Part shown: one piece after another, positions 17,159-25,439 of the stretch
Layout of the letters: every line of letters starts with the position of its first letter
Position numbering within the stretch: position 1 is the first letter of the stretch
Assembly (NCBI RefSeq): GCF_003443895.1
Contig: NZ_QQOA01000018.1
Coordinates: forward strand, 79,466-143,465
Direction of reading: 5' to 3'
Origin: Paraburkholderia phosphatilytica
GTDB lineage: Bacteria > Pseudomonadota > Gammaproteobacteria > Burkholderiales > Burkholderiaceae
DNA: 64,000 nucleotides
Translations under genes and position numbers: made by a program
Notes under the pieces: generated by a model
What the model was told of the DNA's origin: nothing
What the model saw: only the letters and a program-made list of their open reading frames with translations
Databases searched by the model: none

Positions 17159-18895
17159 TCAGCGCGCGAGCGCCGCGCGGATCTTTTCGATGACCGTGGC
17201 GCCCGCACTCTCCACCGGCAGCAGCGTGGCCTCGGTATCGCGGCGGGCCTGGTACTCGACCTTGCCGTCCTTCAGGCCGCGGTCGCCGATCACGAGCCGA
17301 TGCGGCACGCCGATCAGCTCCCAGTCGGCGAACATCACGCCCGGCCGCTCGCCGCGATCGTCGAGGATCACGTCGATGCCGGCCGCGAGCAGCTGCTCGT
17401 ACAGTTTGTCGGCCTGCTCGCGCACGGCTTCGCTGCGGTCGTAGCCCATCGGGCACAGCACGACTTCAAACGGCGCGATCGACTCGGGCCAGATGATGCC
17501 CTTGTCGTCGAAGTTCTGCTCGATCGCCGCGCCGAGGATACGCGTGATGCCGATGCCGTAGCAGCCCATGATCATCGGCTGCGGCTTGCCGGCTTCGTCG
17601 AGGAACGTCGCGTTCATCGCTTCCGAGTACTTGCTGCCGAGCTGGAACACGTGACCCACCTCGATACCGCGGCAGATGTCGAGCACGCCCTTGCCGTCCG
17701 GCGACGCATCGCCCTTGCGCACGTTGCGGATGTCCGCCACTTCCGGCTCCGGCAGATCGCGGCCCCAGTTGACGCCGGTAGTGTGGAAGTCGACTTCGTT
17801 CGAGCCGACCACGAAGTCGCTCATGTTCGCGACCGTGCGGTCCGCGATCACCTTGATGGGCTTCTTCGTGCCGATCGGTCCGAGGTAGCCCGGCGGCGTG
17901 CCGAACCATTCGACGATCTCGTCTTCTGTCGCGAAGCGGAACTCGCCAAGGCCTTGCAGCTTGTTGACCTTGATCTCGTTCATCTCGTGATCGCCGCGCA
18001 GCATCAGCAACCAGATGGTCGGTTCGGCGCCTTCGTTTTCCGTGGCCAGGATGATCGACTTGATCGTGCGTTCGAGCGGGATGTTCAGGTACTCGGCCAC
18101 GCTCTCGCACTTCGCCTTGCCCGGCGTCGAGGTCTTCCTGAGTTCTTCCTTCGGTGCCGCGCGTTCGGCGATCACGGGCAGCGCTTCCGCCGCTTCCACG
18201 TTCGCCGCGAAATCCGACGTCGGGCAGTACGCGATCGCGTCTTCGCCGGTGTCGGCGATCACGTGGAATTCGTGCGAGCCGCTGCCGCCGATCGAACCGT
18301 TGTCCGCCGCCACCGCGCGGAACTCGAGACCGAGGCGCGTGAAGATGCGCACGTACGCGTCGTACATCTTGCGATAGGTTTCGCGCAGACCGTCCAAGTC
18401 CTTATCGAACGAGTACGCGTCCTTCATGATGAACTCGCGGCCGCGCATCACGCCGAAGCGCGGACGGATCTCGTCGCGGAACTTCGTCTGCACCTGGTAG
18501 AAGTTCACCGGCATCTGGCGATAGCTCTTGATCTGGTTGCGCGCGATGTCGGTGACGACCTCCTCGTGCGTCGGCCCCAGCACGAAGTCGCTCTGCCTGC
18601 GATCCTTGAAGCGCAGCAGCTCGGGACCGTACTTCACCCAGCGCCCCGACTCCTGCCACAGTTCGGCCGGCTGCACCGACGGCATCAGCAGTTCGATCGC
18701 GCCCGCCCGGTTCATCTCTTCACGCACGATGGCTTCCACCTTGCGGATGGAACGCAGGCCGACCGGCAGGTAGTTGTAGATGCCACCTGCGATGCGACGG
18801 ATCATGCCTGCGCGCACCATGAGCTTGTGGCTGACGATTTCGGCGTCGGCGGGCGCTTCCTTCAGGGTACCGATAAAGAAACGGGAGGCTTTCAT
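17159..18895 (-). CDS. proS: Prolyl-tRNA synthetase
   Basis: A 578-residue class II aminoacyl-tRNA synthetase of the bacterial type. Motif 1 is near VGLRSIRKVEAIVREEMNRAGA. Motif 2 includes TKFRDEIRPRFGVMRGREF. The INS editing domain is inserted at about residues 230-390 and should deacylate Ala-tRNA-Pro. Motif 3 is in GCYGIGITRILGAAIEQ, followed by the anticodon-binding domain (DVILDDRGERPGVMFADWELIG). The start is the ATG at 18895 (MKASRFFIGTLKEAPADAE). It is divergent from rppH across about 230 bp. Confidence 0.98.
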   Translation of the reverse strand: MKASRFFIGTLKEAPADAEIVSHKLMVRAGMIRRIAGGIYNYLPVGLRSIRKVEAIVREEMNRAGAIELLMPSVQPAELWQESGRWVKYGPELLRFKDRRQSDFVLGPTHEEVVTDIARNQIKSYRQMPVNFYQVQTKFRDEIRPRFGVMRGREFIMKDAYSFDKDLDGLRETYRKMYDAYVRIFTRLGLEFRAVAADNGSIGGSGSHEFHVIADTGEDAIAYCPTSDFAANVEAAEALPVIAERAAPKEELRKTSTPGKAKCESVAEYLNIPLERTIKSIILATENEGAEPTIWLLMLRGDHEMNEIKVNKLQGLGEFRFATEDEIVEWFGTPPGYLGPIGTKKPIKVIADRTVANMSDFVVGSNEVDFHTTGVNWGRDLPEPEVADIRNVRKGDASPDGKGVLDICRGIEVGHVFQLGSKYSEAMNATFLDEAGKPQPMIMGCYGIGITRILGAAIEQNFDDKGIIWPESIAPFEVVLCPMGYDRSEAVREQADKLYEQLLAAGIDVILDDRGERPGVMFADWELIGVPHRLVIGDRGLKDGKVEYQARRDTEATLLPVESAGATVIEKIRAALAR

Positions 18896-19087
18896 TCAGA
18901 AAATTATCCAGAAGCGGCAGCCCGGGACGAGCCGCCCAAAAGATCAAAACGGGGGAATGCGGGCTCCGTGCGGCGCTGCGCTGCGCCGATGAACGCGCCG
19001 GACCGGCCAGTGTAGCCCGGCTGGCGCCCCGCCGCGAGGGATCGACCCATTCTGGTGCGACCAAGTGCGTCGGGCCCGTTATCTGTT

Positions 19088-19093
19088 TATAAT
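19088..19093 (+). promoter_or_regulatory. -10 element of rppH
   Basis: A perfect TATAAT lies 34 bp before the rppH ATG. No convincing -35 hexamer is present at 16-18 bp, so the assignment rests on the -10 and its position. Confidence 0.5.
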
Positions 19094-19126
19094 CAAAGCA
19101 ATTTTAAAGGATTCGAAGGTGGTTGT

Positions 19127-19810
19127 ATGCTGGATCGTGAAGGCTTTCGCCCGAACGTCGGCATCATCCTCTTGAACGCGCACAACGAGGTGTTTTGGGG
19201 CAAACGGCTCCGCGAACATTCCTGGCAGTTTCCGCAAGGGGGCATCAAGTACGGTGAGACCCCCATGCAGGCGATGTACCGGGAACTGCACGAGGAAACC
19301 GGCCTGCTTCCAGAGCACGTCAAGATCGTCGGTCGCACGCGCGACTGGTTGCGTTATGAGGTGCCGGACAAGTTCATCAAGCGCGAAGTACGCGGACATT
19401 ACCGCGGCCAGAAGCAGATCTGGTTCCTGCTTCGGATGCTCGGACGCGATTGCGACATATGCCTTCGCGCAACCGATCACCCGGAGTTCGATGCGTGGCG
19501 CTGGAACGAGTACTGGGTGCCGCTCGACTGTGTGATCGAGTTCAAGCGGGATGTGTATCAGATGGCGCTGACCGAGTTGTCGCGCTTTCTGCGCCGAGTC
19601 AACCCGCGCCCCAATCAGGGCAACGGGCATCATCAACATGCGCCGCGGTATCCGCGCATCGTGCAGTCTGAGGCGCAAGCCCCGGACGGCGCGACTGTCG
19701 CGGGTGTCAGCGTCGTCACGGTAGAGACGATACGCACGTCAATCGACTCCGATTGCGGGTCGGTGGAAAGCGAAAGCGTCGTCATCCGCTCGACGGATCT
19801 GCGCGAATGA
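19127..19810 (+). CDS. rppH: RNA pyrophosphohydrolase
   Basis: A 227-residue Nudix hydrolase that converts 5'-triphosphate (or diphosphate) mRNA ends to monophosphate and so triggers RNase E decay. The Nudix box GGIKYGETPMQAMYRELHEE extends to TGL at about residues 38-60. The N-terminus MLDREGFRPNVGIILLN and FPQGGI are RppH-specific. The core ends near residue 165. The remaining C-terminal 60 residues (from NPRPNQGNGHH) are Ser/Thr/Val-rich and look disordered; such extensions are common in Burkholderiaceae. The start is the ATG at 19127. It is divergent from proS. Confidence 0.95.
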   Translation: MLDREGFRPNVGIILLNAHNEVFWGKRLREHSWQFPQGGIKYGETPMQAMYRELHEETGLLPEHVKIVGRTRDWLRYEVPDKFIKREVRGHYRGQKQIWFLLRMLGRDCDICLRATDHPEFDAWRWNEYWVPLDCVIEFKRDVYQMALTELSRFLRRVNPRPNQGNGHHQHAPRYPRIVQSEAQAPDGATVAGVSVVTVETIRTSIDSDCGSVESESVVIRSTDLRE

Positions 19811-19812
19811 TC

Positions 19813-19834
19813 CATCGGGCCCACGGGCCCGATG
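19813..19834. repeat. Near-perfect palindrome after rppH
   Basis: CATCGGGCCC and GGGCCCGATG are perfect inverted arms separated by 2 nt, 2 bp after the rppH stop. No U-run follows, so the role is unclear. Confidence 0.7.
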
Positions 19835-19869
19835 CTCCTGAACCGGCGCGGCTTTCGCGCCACCTGTGC

Positions 19870-19904
19870 CGCCGCGGCTTGCTGAAAGCCGCGGCGTTGT
19901 TTCG
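19870..19904 (+). terminator. Terminator-like hairpin between rppH and the CNP1-like gene
   Basis: An 11-bp perfect stem (CGCCGCGGCTT / AAGCCGCGGCG, loop GCTGA) followed by TTGTTTC. It ends directly in front of the next gene's ribosome binding site (GAGGA at 19906-19910), so read-through would be attenuated close to that start. Confidence 0.65.
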
Positions 19905-19917
19905 TGAGGACATCGAT

Positions 19918-20475
19918 TTGAAAGTAACCGCTCTGGTCGCGGCGTGCGTTGCCGCGGGCTTTCTGCTGGCCGGCTGCGCGCACAATTCGGAACCGACCAA
20001 CAAGGACCCCAGCGTCTTCCACTACCTGCTCGACGAACCCAGCAACTGGAAAGAGAACGCGGTAGACACGCTGCCACCGCTGCCGCAGGCCGGCAATCTG
20101 CTGCCGTTCACGGTCTCGCAGAACACGCCGCTGCAGTTCTCGATCGATTCGAAATCGCTCTCCGTGGGCACCGATGGCGTGGTGCGCTACACCGTGGTCG
20201 TGACGAGCCCGAGCGGCGCGCGCAACGTCAACTACGAAGGCATCCGCTGCGATACCTACGAGTGGCGGCAGTACGCGGGCCTGAATGCGGATCACAACGG
20301 CTGGGACCGCACCGTCGCAACAGAGTGGACCCGCATCGCGAACGGCAACCTGAACGCGTATCAGGCCACGCTCTATCAGGACTACTTCTGCGCGAACAAG
20401 ATACCGGTTGCGAAGGCGCCGGCGATTCTCGACAACATCAAGATGGGCCGCACCCAGTCGATGCTCATCCACTGA
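19918..20475 (+). CDS. CNP1-like family lipoprotein
   Basis: A 185-residue secreted lipoprotein. The start is the TTG at 19918, chosen because GTGAGGA sits 7 nt upstream and the next residues form a classic signal peptide ending in lipobox LLAGC. The frame remains open upstream without conserved sequence. The mature part contains PSNWKENAVDTLPPLP, YTVVVTSPSGARNVNYEGIRC and WQRT-like segments of the CNP1-like domain, which is of unknown function and found in beta-proteobacteria. It follows rppH in the same orientation and converges on proB. Confidence 0.82.
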   Translation: MKVTALVAACVAAGFLLAGCAHNSEPTNKDPSVFHYLLDEPSNWKENAVDTLPPLPQAGNLLPFTVSQNTPLQFSIDSKSLSVGTDGVVRYTVVVTSPSGARNVNYEGIRCDTYEWRQYAGLNADHNGWDRTVATEWTRIANGNLNAYQATLYQDYFCANKIPVAKAPAILDNIKMGRTQSMLIH

Positions 20476-20485
20476 CCTGCGGCGG

Positions 20486-20531
20486 GCATCCGGCGCGTGC
20501 GTTTGCTGTGTTGCGCACGCTCACCGGATGC
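20486..20531. terminator. Convergent intergenic stem-loop (CNP1-like / proB)
   Basis: An outer stem GCATCCGG / CCGGATGC and an inner stem GCGTGCG / CGCACGC enclose a T/G-rich loop, centred between the convergent stops. There is no U-run on either strand, so it is called a probable transcription barrier only. Confidence 0.45.
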
Positions 20532-20582
20532 TCCGTCGTTCAGGCGCGCTTCAGGTGTGCCCCCGCGCCACCTGTCACCGGC

Positions 20583-21701
20583 TTACACGAGCACGAGATT
20601 GTCGCGATGGATCAGCTCGGGCTCGAGCATGTAGCCGAGCACCGACTCGATCTCGCTGCTCGGCCGGCGCTGGATCAGCTTCGCTTCCGCACTACTGTAG
20701 TTCGTGATGCCGCGCGCGATCTCGCCGCCATCCGTGTTCACGCACGCGATCACCTCGCCACGCGCGAACGCACCCCGCACCTCGACCACGCCGATCGATA
20801 GCAGACTCTTGCCGCCCGCCGTCAGCTTTTCGACCGCGCCGTTATCGATCACGACGTGACCACGCACCTGCAGATGGTCCGTCATCCATTGCTTGCGCGC
20901 CGCGAGCCGTGCCGTACGCGCCACCAGTTGCGTGCCGATCGCTTCGCCAGCGGCGAGCCGCTTCAGCACGTCCGGCTCTCGCCCGCTCGCGATCACCGTG
21001 TTCGCACCGCTATGCGCGGCTCGCTTCGCCGCGAGAATTTTCGTCAGCATGCCGCCACGGCCGATCGCGCTGCCCGCGCCGCCCGCCATCGCCTCAAGTT
21101 CGGGTGTGCCCGCATCGGCCTCGCCGACGAGTTTCGCCGCCGGGTCCTTACGCGGATCGGCCGTGAAGAGGCCCTGCTGGTCGGTGAGGATGATGAGCGC
21201 GTCGCCTTCGATCAGGTTGGCGACGAGCGCGCCCAGCGTGTCGTTATCGCCGAACTTGATTTCGTCGGTGACGACGGTGTCGTTCTCGTTGATGATCGGC
21301 ACGACGCCGAGCCGCAGCAGCGTCCACAACGTGGAGCGCGCATTCAGGTAACGTTCGCGGTCAGCAAGGTCGGCATGCGTGAGCAGGATCTGCGCGGTCT
21401 GCACGCCGTGCTCCGAAAAACGGCTTTCGTAGACCTGCGCGAGCCCCATCTGCCCGACCGCCGCCGCGGCCTGCAGTTCGTCGATTTCCCGCGGCCGCTT
21501 CGTCCAGCCGAGTCGCTGCATGCCTTCCGCGATCGCGCCGGAACTGACCAGCACGACCTCCTTGCCCTCGCTGCGTAATGCTGCGATCTGCTCGGCCCAC
21601 CGGCCGATCGCGGCATGATCGAGCCCACGCCCGTCGTTCGTGACGAGGCTCGAACCGACTTTGACGACCAGGCGCCTGGAATCTGCGATGACGGAACGCA
21701 T
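20583..21701 (-). CDS. proB: Glutamate 5-kinase
   Basis: A 372-residue enzyme that phosphorylates glutamate in the first step of proline synthesis. The amino-acid kinase domain covers about residues 1-255, with VVKVGSSLVT near 12, VSSGAIAEG near 52 and the substrate loop INENDTVV near 137. A C-terminal PUA domain follows at about 275-372. The start is the ATG at 21701. It is located downstream of obg on the same strand, as in many beta-proteobacteria (rplU-rpmA-obg-proB). The 80-bp gap to obg shows no strong terminator. Confidence 0.97.
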   Translation of the reverse strand: MRSVIADSRRLVVKVGSSLVTNDGRGLDHAAIGRWAEQIAALRSEGKEVVLVSSGAIAEGMQRLGWTKRPREIDELQAAAAVGQMGLAQVYESRFSEHGVQTAQILLTHADLADRERYLNARSTLWTLLRLGVVPIINENDTVVTDEIKFGDNDTLGALVANLIEGDALIILTDQQGLFTADPRKDPAAKLVGEADAGTPELEAMAGGAGSAIGRGGMLTKILAAKRAAHSGANTVIASGREPDVLKRLAAGEAIGTQLVARTARLAARKQWMTDHLQVRGHVVIDNGAVEKLTAGGKSLLSIGVVEVRGAFARGEVIACVNTDGGEIARGITNYSSAEAKLIQRRPSSEIESVLGYMLEPELIHRDNLVLV

Positions 21702-21781
21702 GGTGCGCGCTCTCCAAACGTGATGCGGGTTGTGTGGTGACAGCGGGCCGAGCCGCGCTCGTGCCAGGCTTGTGCCTGGCC

Positions 21782-22900
21782 CTATTCCTGCGACGGACCG
21801 GCTTCTCCGGCCTCCGGGCTGCCCGGCACCTCATCGCGAAAACGCACGTCGGCGGCGAGATCTTCTTCGTCTGCCGCGCGCTGCGCGTCCGAATGCTGGA
21901 CGAGGTAGTCGTAGACCGCGTAGGTCAGGTTCTCACAGCCCTGCCCCGTGAGCGCGGAGATCTCGAACACCGGACCGTCCCACTCGAATCGCTTCAGGAA
22001 ATCGGCAACGCGGGTCGCGCGCTCGTCTTCCGGCACCATGTCCAGCTTGTTCAGCACCAGCCAGCGCGGCTTCGCGAACAGCAGTTCGTCGTACTTGCGC
22101 AGCTCGTTGACGATCGCCTTCGCTTCGGCGACCGGATCGACGTGTTCGTCGAACGGCGCGAGATCGACGATATGCAGCAGCAGCCCCGTGCGCTGCAGAT
22201 GGCGCAGGAACTGGTGACCGAGGCCGGCGCCTTCCGCGGCGCCTTCGATCAGACCGGGGATGTCCGCGATCACGAAGCTCTTCGCGGGACCCACACGAAC
22301 GACGCCGAGATTCGGCGCGAGCGTCGTGAACGGATAGTCGGCGATCTTCGGCTTCGCGTTCGACACCGACGAGATGAACGTCGACTTGCCCGCGTTGGGC
22401 ATGCCGAGCAGCCCCACGTCGGCCAGCACCTTCAGTTCGAGCCGGACCATGCGGCGCTCGCCCGGCTTGCCGTCGGTCTTCTGGCGCGGCGCGCGGTTCG
22501 TGCTGGACTTGAAATGCAGGTTGCCCAGACCGCCCGCGCCGCCCTTCGCGACGAGCACCGTCTGGTTGTGTTCGGTCAGGTCGGCGATCAGTTCGCCCGT
22601 GTCCATGTCCGAGATGATCGTGCCGACCGGCATACGCAGCGTGATGTCGTCGCCGCCCTTGCCGTAGCAGTCCGAGCCGCGGCCGTTCTCGCCGTTGCGC
22701 GCCTGGTGCTTCTTCGCGTAGCGGTAGTCGATCAGCGTGTTGATGTTGCGGTCGGCCACCGCATACACGCTGCCGCCACGGCCGCCGTCGCCGCCGTCGG
22801 GGCCGCCGAACGGGACGAATTTCTCGCGGCGCATCGACGCGCTGCCATCGCCCCCGTCGCCGGCGATGACTTCGATCCTCGCTTCGTCAATGAACTTCAT
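21782..22900 (-). CDS. obg: Obg-family GTPase (ribosome assembly)
   Basis: A 372-residue GTPase (also called CgtA/ObgE) acting in 50S subunit maturation and stress control. The Gly-rich Obg fold occupies residues 1-158 (GDGGDGSASMRREKFVPFGG). The G domain has G1 GMPNAGKST near 166, DIPGLIEGA near 212 and NKLDMV near 283. The C-terminal tail is short and acidic (AADEEDLAADV). The start is the ATG at 22900 (MKFIDEARIEV), with GGAGC about 6 nt upstream. The longer in-frame N-terminus is not conserved in the family. Probably co-transcribed with rplU and rpmA, partly attenuated by the terminator after rpmA. Confidence 0.97.
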   Translation of the reverse strand: MKFIDEARIEVIAGDGGDGSASMRREKFVPFGGPDGGDGGRGGSVYAVADRNINTLIDYRYAKKHQARNGENGRGSDCYGKGGDDITLRMPVGTIISDMDTGELIADLTEHNQTVLVAKGGAGGLGNLHFKSSTNRAPRQKTDGKPGERRMVRLELKVLADVGLLGMPNAGKSTFISSVSNAKPKIADYPFTTLAPNLGVVRVGPAKSFVIADIPGLIEGAAEGAGLGHQFLRHLQRTGLLLHIVDLAPFDEHVDPVAEAKAIVNELRKYDELLFAKPRWLVLNKLDMVPEDERATRVADFLKRFEWDGPVFEISALTGQGCENLTYAVYDYLVQHSDAQRAADEEDLAADVRFRDEVPGSPEAGEAGPSQE

Positions 22901-23033
22901 GCGTTGCTCCGTCCCATTCGAATCACTATTTTGCCGCGCGGCGCCGTTCGTCGCCATTCATCCGAATGGCCAGGGTTGGCGCGCGCGGCGGGATTTCCTG
23001 CTACCAGGCGCCCTGGAACGCGCCGGTGCGATA

Positions 23034-23070
23034 TAAACAAAAAGGCCCCGCAAACTTCGCGGGGCCTTTC
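23034..23070 (-). terminator. Terminator after rpmA (minus strand)
   Basis: On the minus strand, AAAGGCCCCGC and GCGGGGCCTTT form an 11-bp perfect stem followed by TTTTTGTTTAT, about 30 bp past the rpmA stop. It would let most transcripts end with the two ribosomal proteins and reduce obg expression. Confidence 0.9.
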
Positions 23071-23101
23071 TTCCGGTCCTGAAGCCCGTGTCTGATTAAG
23101 C

Positions 23102-23365
23102 TCAGACCTGTGCCGGGACGACGTTGACCATGTGCTTCTTGTCAGCGCCCTTCGTCGAGAACTTGACGTGGCCGTCGACCAGTGCGAACAGCGTGTGATC
23201 CTTGCCGATGCCGACGTTATCGCCAGCGTGCATGCGCGTACCGCGCTGACGCACGATGATGCCGCCAGCCAGGATTGCCTGACCGCCGTACACCTTCACG
23301 CCGAGGCGTTTCGACTCGGAGTCGCGGCCGTTACGGGAAGAGCCGCCTGCCTTTTTGTGTGCCAT
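23102..23365 (-). CDS. rpmA: 50S ribosomal protein L27
   Basis: An 87-residue ribosomal protein L27. The start MAHKKAGGSSRNGRDSESKR and the core GGIIVRQRGTRMHAGDNVG are diagnostic. The flexible N-terminus reaches the peptidyl-transferase centre. No N-terminal prepeptide is present, as expected outside Firmicutes. It lies 26 bp downstream of rplU in the standard L21-L27-Obg order. Confidence 0.99.
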   Translation of the reverse strand: MAHKKAGGSSRNGRDSESKRLGVKVYGGQAILAGGIIVRQRGTRMHAGDNVGIGKDHTLFALVDGHVKFSTKGADKKHMVNVVPAQV

Positions 23366-23391
23366 GTGATTGCTCCTTGACCTTCGTGCGC

Positions 23392-23703
23392 TTACGCGTT
23401 GATCGCGTCGATGCGCAGTTCGGTGTAGTTCTGGCGGTGGCCGCCGTGCTTCTGGTAGTGCTTCCGGCGACGCATCTTGAAGATGGTCACTTTGGCGTGA
23501 CGACCGTGCGACACAACGGTGGCCTTGACGGAAGCCCCACTGACCAGCGGCGTACCGAACTGAATCGATTCGCCTTCGCCCACTGCGAGAACCTGGTCGA
23601 GCGTGATTTCTGCGTCAATGTCAGCCGGTATCTGTTCTACTTTAAGTTTTTCGCCAACGGCAACCTTGTACTGCTTGCCGCCGGTTTTTATGACCGCGTA
23701 CAT
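23392..23703 (-). CDS. rplU: 50S ribosomal protein L21
   Basis: A 103-residue ribosomal protein L21 ([23 protein letters not shown] through [13 protein letters not shown]). The start is the ATG at 23703, with GAGG 6-7 nt upstream. The frame continues upstream without conserved sequence and was trimmed. It is first in the rplU-rpmA-obg unit and has a near-consensus promoter about 55 bp upstream. It is divergent from ispB, the typical proteobacterial layout. Confidence 0.99.
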
Positions 23704-23757
23704 TGAAAACCTCACTCTGGATTCGTTTTTCCGACGCACCGCGCGCGGAAACCCGTG

Positions 23758-23786
23758 ATTATACATAGAGTTAGCAACCGCGTCAA
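23758..23786 (-). promoter_or_regulatory. Strong sigma-70 promoter of rplU-rpmA-obg
   Basis: On the minus strand TTGACG (23781-23786) and a perfect TATAAT (23758-23763) are separated by 17 bp, near-ideal for a ribosomal protein operon. Predicted start near 23750 gives a leader of about 48 nt. Confidence 0.9.
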
Positions 23787-23921
23787 AGCCACCTTCACTA
23801 TCCGTGCGCGGCCCCGCCACCGGCCCGCGCGCCGATGCGGGACGACTGACGGGCTCCGGACCGTAGCCCCCCGTAGCCACACCGCCGACGCCCCGCGGCG
23901 CGGAACCACGGCGATTCGCCT

Positions 23922-23927
23922 TATAAT
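23922..23927 (+). promoter_or_regulatory. -10 element of ispB
   Basis: A perfect TATAAT lies 26 bp before the ispB ATG. The expected -35 position is GC-rich and does not match. Confidence 0.45.
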
Positions 23928-23953
23928 TCGCGGCACTACCCCTATTCGCCATC

Positions 23954-24946
23954 ATGCCGTCGACTGCCACCTCCCCCCCCAACGCCGCCAACCTGCTCGC
24001 CCCGATCGCCGACGACATGCAGCAGGTCAACCGGGTCATCCGGCATCGCCTGGCGTCGGAAGTCATGCTGATCAACCAGATCTCCGAGTACATCATCGGA
24101 GCTGGCGGAAAACGGCTGCGCCCGGCGCTGCTGCTCCTGATCGCGGGTGCATTGGGCGACACGACCGGCCACCGCCACGAACTGGCGGCGGTCGTCGAGT
24201 TCATCCACACGGCCACGCTGCTGCACGACGACGTCGTCGACGAATCCGATCTGCGGCGCGGCCGCCAGACCGCCAACGCGCTGTTCGGCAACGCCGCGAG
24301 CGTGCTGGTGGGCGACTTCCTGTATTCGCGCTCGTTCCAGATGATGGTTGGCGTCGGCAAGATGCGCGTGATGGAAATTCTGTCCGAAGCGACAAACATC
24401 ATCTCCGAAGGCGAAGTGCTGCAGCTGCTCAACATGCACGACGCCGACGTGGACGAAGCGCGCTACATGCAGGTGATCCGCTACAAGACGGCGAAGCTGT
24501 TCGAGGCGGCCGCGCAGCTCGGCGCGGTGCTGTCCGGCGCCGATGCCGCCACCGAAGATGCCGCGGCCGAGTATGGCCGGCGCATCGGCACCGCGTTCCA
24601 GATCATGGACGACTGGCTCGACTACACGGGCACGCCGGAATCGATGGGCAAGAATGCCGGCGACGACCTGCGCGAAGGCAAGCCGACGCTGCCGCTCATC
24701 TACCTGATCGAGCGCGGCACGGCGGAACAGTCGGCGCTCGCGCGCGAGGCCATCGAACAGGGCGGCACCGACCGCTTCGAAGAAATCTTCGACGCGATCA
24801 CCCGTTCGGGCGCGCTCGATCACACGCTGGAGTGTGCGAAACAGGAAGCATTGGCAGCCGCTGCTGCAATTTCTTCGTTTCCGGATTCCATTTACAAAGA
24901 AAGCCTGCTAGAATTATGTTCTTACTCGACGACGCGTCAGTCCTGA
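23954..24946 (+). CDS. ispB: Octaprenyl-diphosphate synthase
   Basis: A 330-residue trans-polyprenyl synthase making the ubiquinone side chain. The first Asp-rich motif is DDVVD at about residues 92-96 ([14 protein letters not shown]), the second DDWLD at about 219-223 ([12 protein letters not shown]), with [12 protein letters not shown] near the N-terminus. The start is the ATG at 23954. It is divergent from rplU. The 3' end overlaps the probable promoter of the downstream tRNA. Chain length (C40) is inferred from the genus and synteny. Confidence 0.95.
24886..24914 (+). promoter_or_regulatory. Candidate promoter of tRNA-Pro inside the ispB 3' end
   Basis: TTCCAT (24886-24891) and TAGAAT (24909-24914) are spaced 17 bp apart. 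The predicted start is about 58 nt before the mature tRNA. Confidence 0.45.
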
Positions 24947-24978
24947 ACAGGACCGAAACGTCGAAAGAGTCCAGAATT

Positions 24979-25055
24979 CGGGGTGTAGCTTAGCCTGGTA
25001 GAGCGCTACGTTCGGGACGTAGAGGCCGGAGGTTCGAATCCTCTCACCCCGACCA
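24979..25055 (+). tRNA. tRNA-Pro (anticodon CGG)
   Basis: A 77-nt cloverleaf: acceptor arms CGGGGTG / CACCCCG, D arm from TAGCTTAGCCTGGTA, anticodon arm CTACG-TTCGGGA-CGTAG giving anticodon CGG, T arm GGAGG-TTCGAAT-CCTCT, and an encoded CCA end. The C1-G72 pair and A73 are typical of bacterial proline tRNA. It reads CCG, the main proline codon in this GC-rich genome. Confidence 0.98.
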
Positions 25056-25063
25056 GAATCTGC

Positions 25064-25096
25064 AAAAAAAGCCGTCCTTCGTGGGCGGTTTTTTTT
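25064..25096 (+). terminator. Terminator of tRNA-Pro
   Basis: A-run, stem GCCGTCC / GGGCGGT (one G-T pair) with a 5-nt loop, then a T8 run, starting 9 bp after the tRNA. Confidence 0.88.
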
Positions 25097-25439
25097 CGTC
25101 CCTGCGCTGCACGTCCCCGCCAGCATCGCGGTCCTCGAAGCCGCCGCCGTTCAGCCCGACCCGCTCCATCGCCGCGTCGCGCTGCCGTGGCTGCAGCCCG
25201 TCAGCAGCCCGAAAGGCATCGGTTCTTCGACCACTTTATTCGTAGTGCAAATCAATGTGAATTCACATCCCGCGTCGCAGACACCGTTGCCGATTTCGTT
25301 CCCAATCCGGCGGACCGGCCATGCGCTCAGGCAGGTCGAGCTCGCTACAGGCCCGGACCCCGGCAACCTCCCCCGCGTCCGGCCTCTTTGCGCCCCTCTG
25401 CTATAGTCCCTCCATCCCGTCCCTTTCTGCCTTCGAAGC
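25097..25439. other. Gene-free stretch before the CorC-like gene
   Basis: No credible coding frame is visible. The middle is relatively AT-rich and holds a 14-bp perfect palindrome ATGTGAATTCACAT (25255-25268). A TATAGT hexamer at 25402-25407 could be a -10 for the downstream gene, but no -35 is evident. Nothing else is recognised. Confidence 0.4.

Noticed and set aside
25255..25268. CRP-like site TGTGA..TCACA
   Set aside because: The half-sites are separated by 2 bp instead of 6, so it does not fit a CRP site; kept only as an unexplained palindrome.
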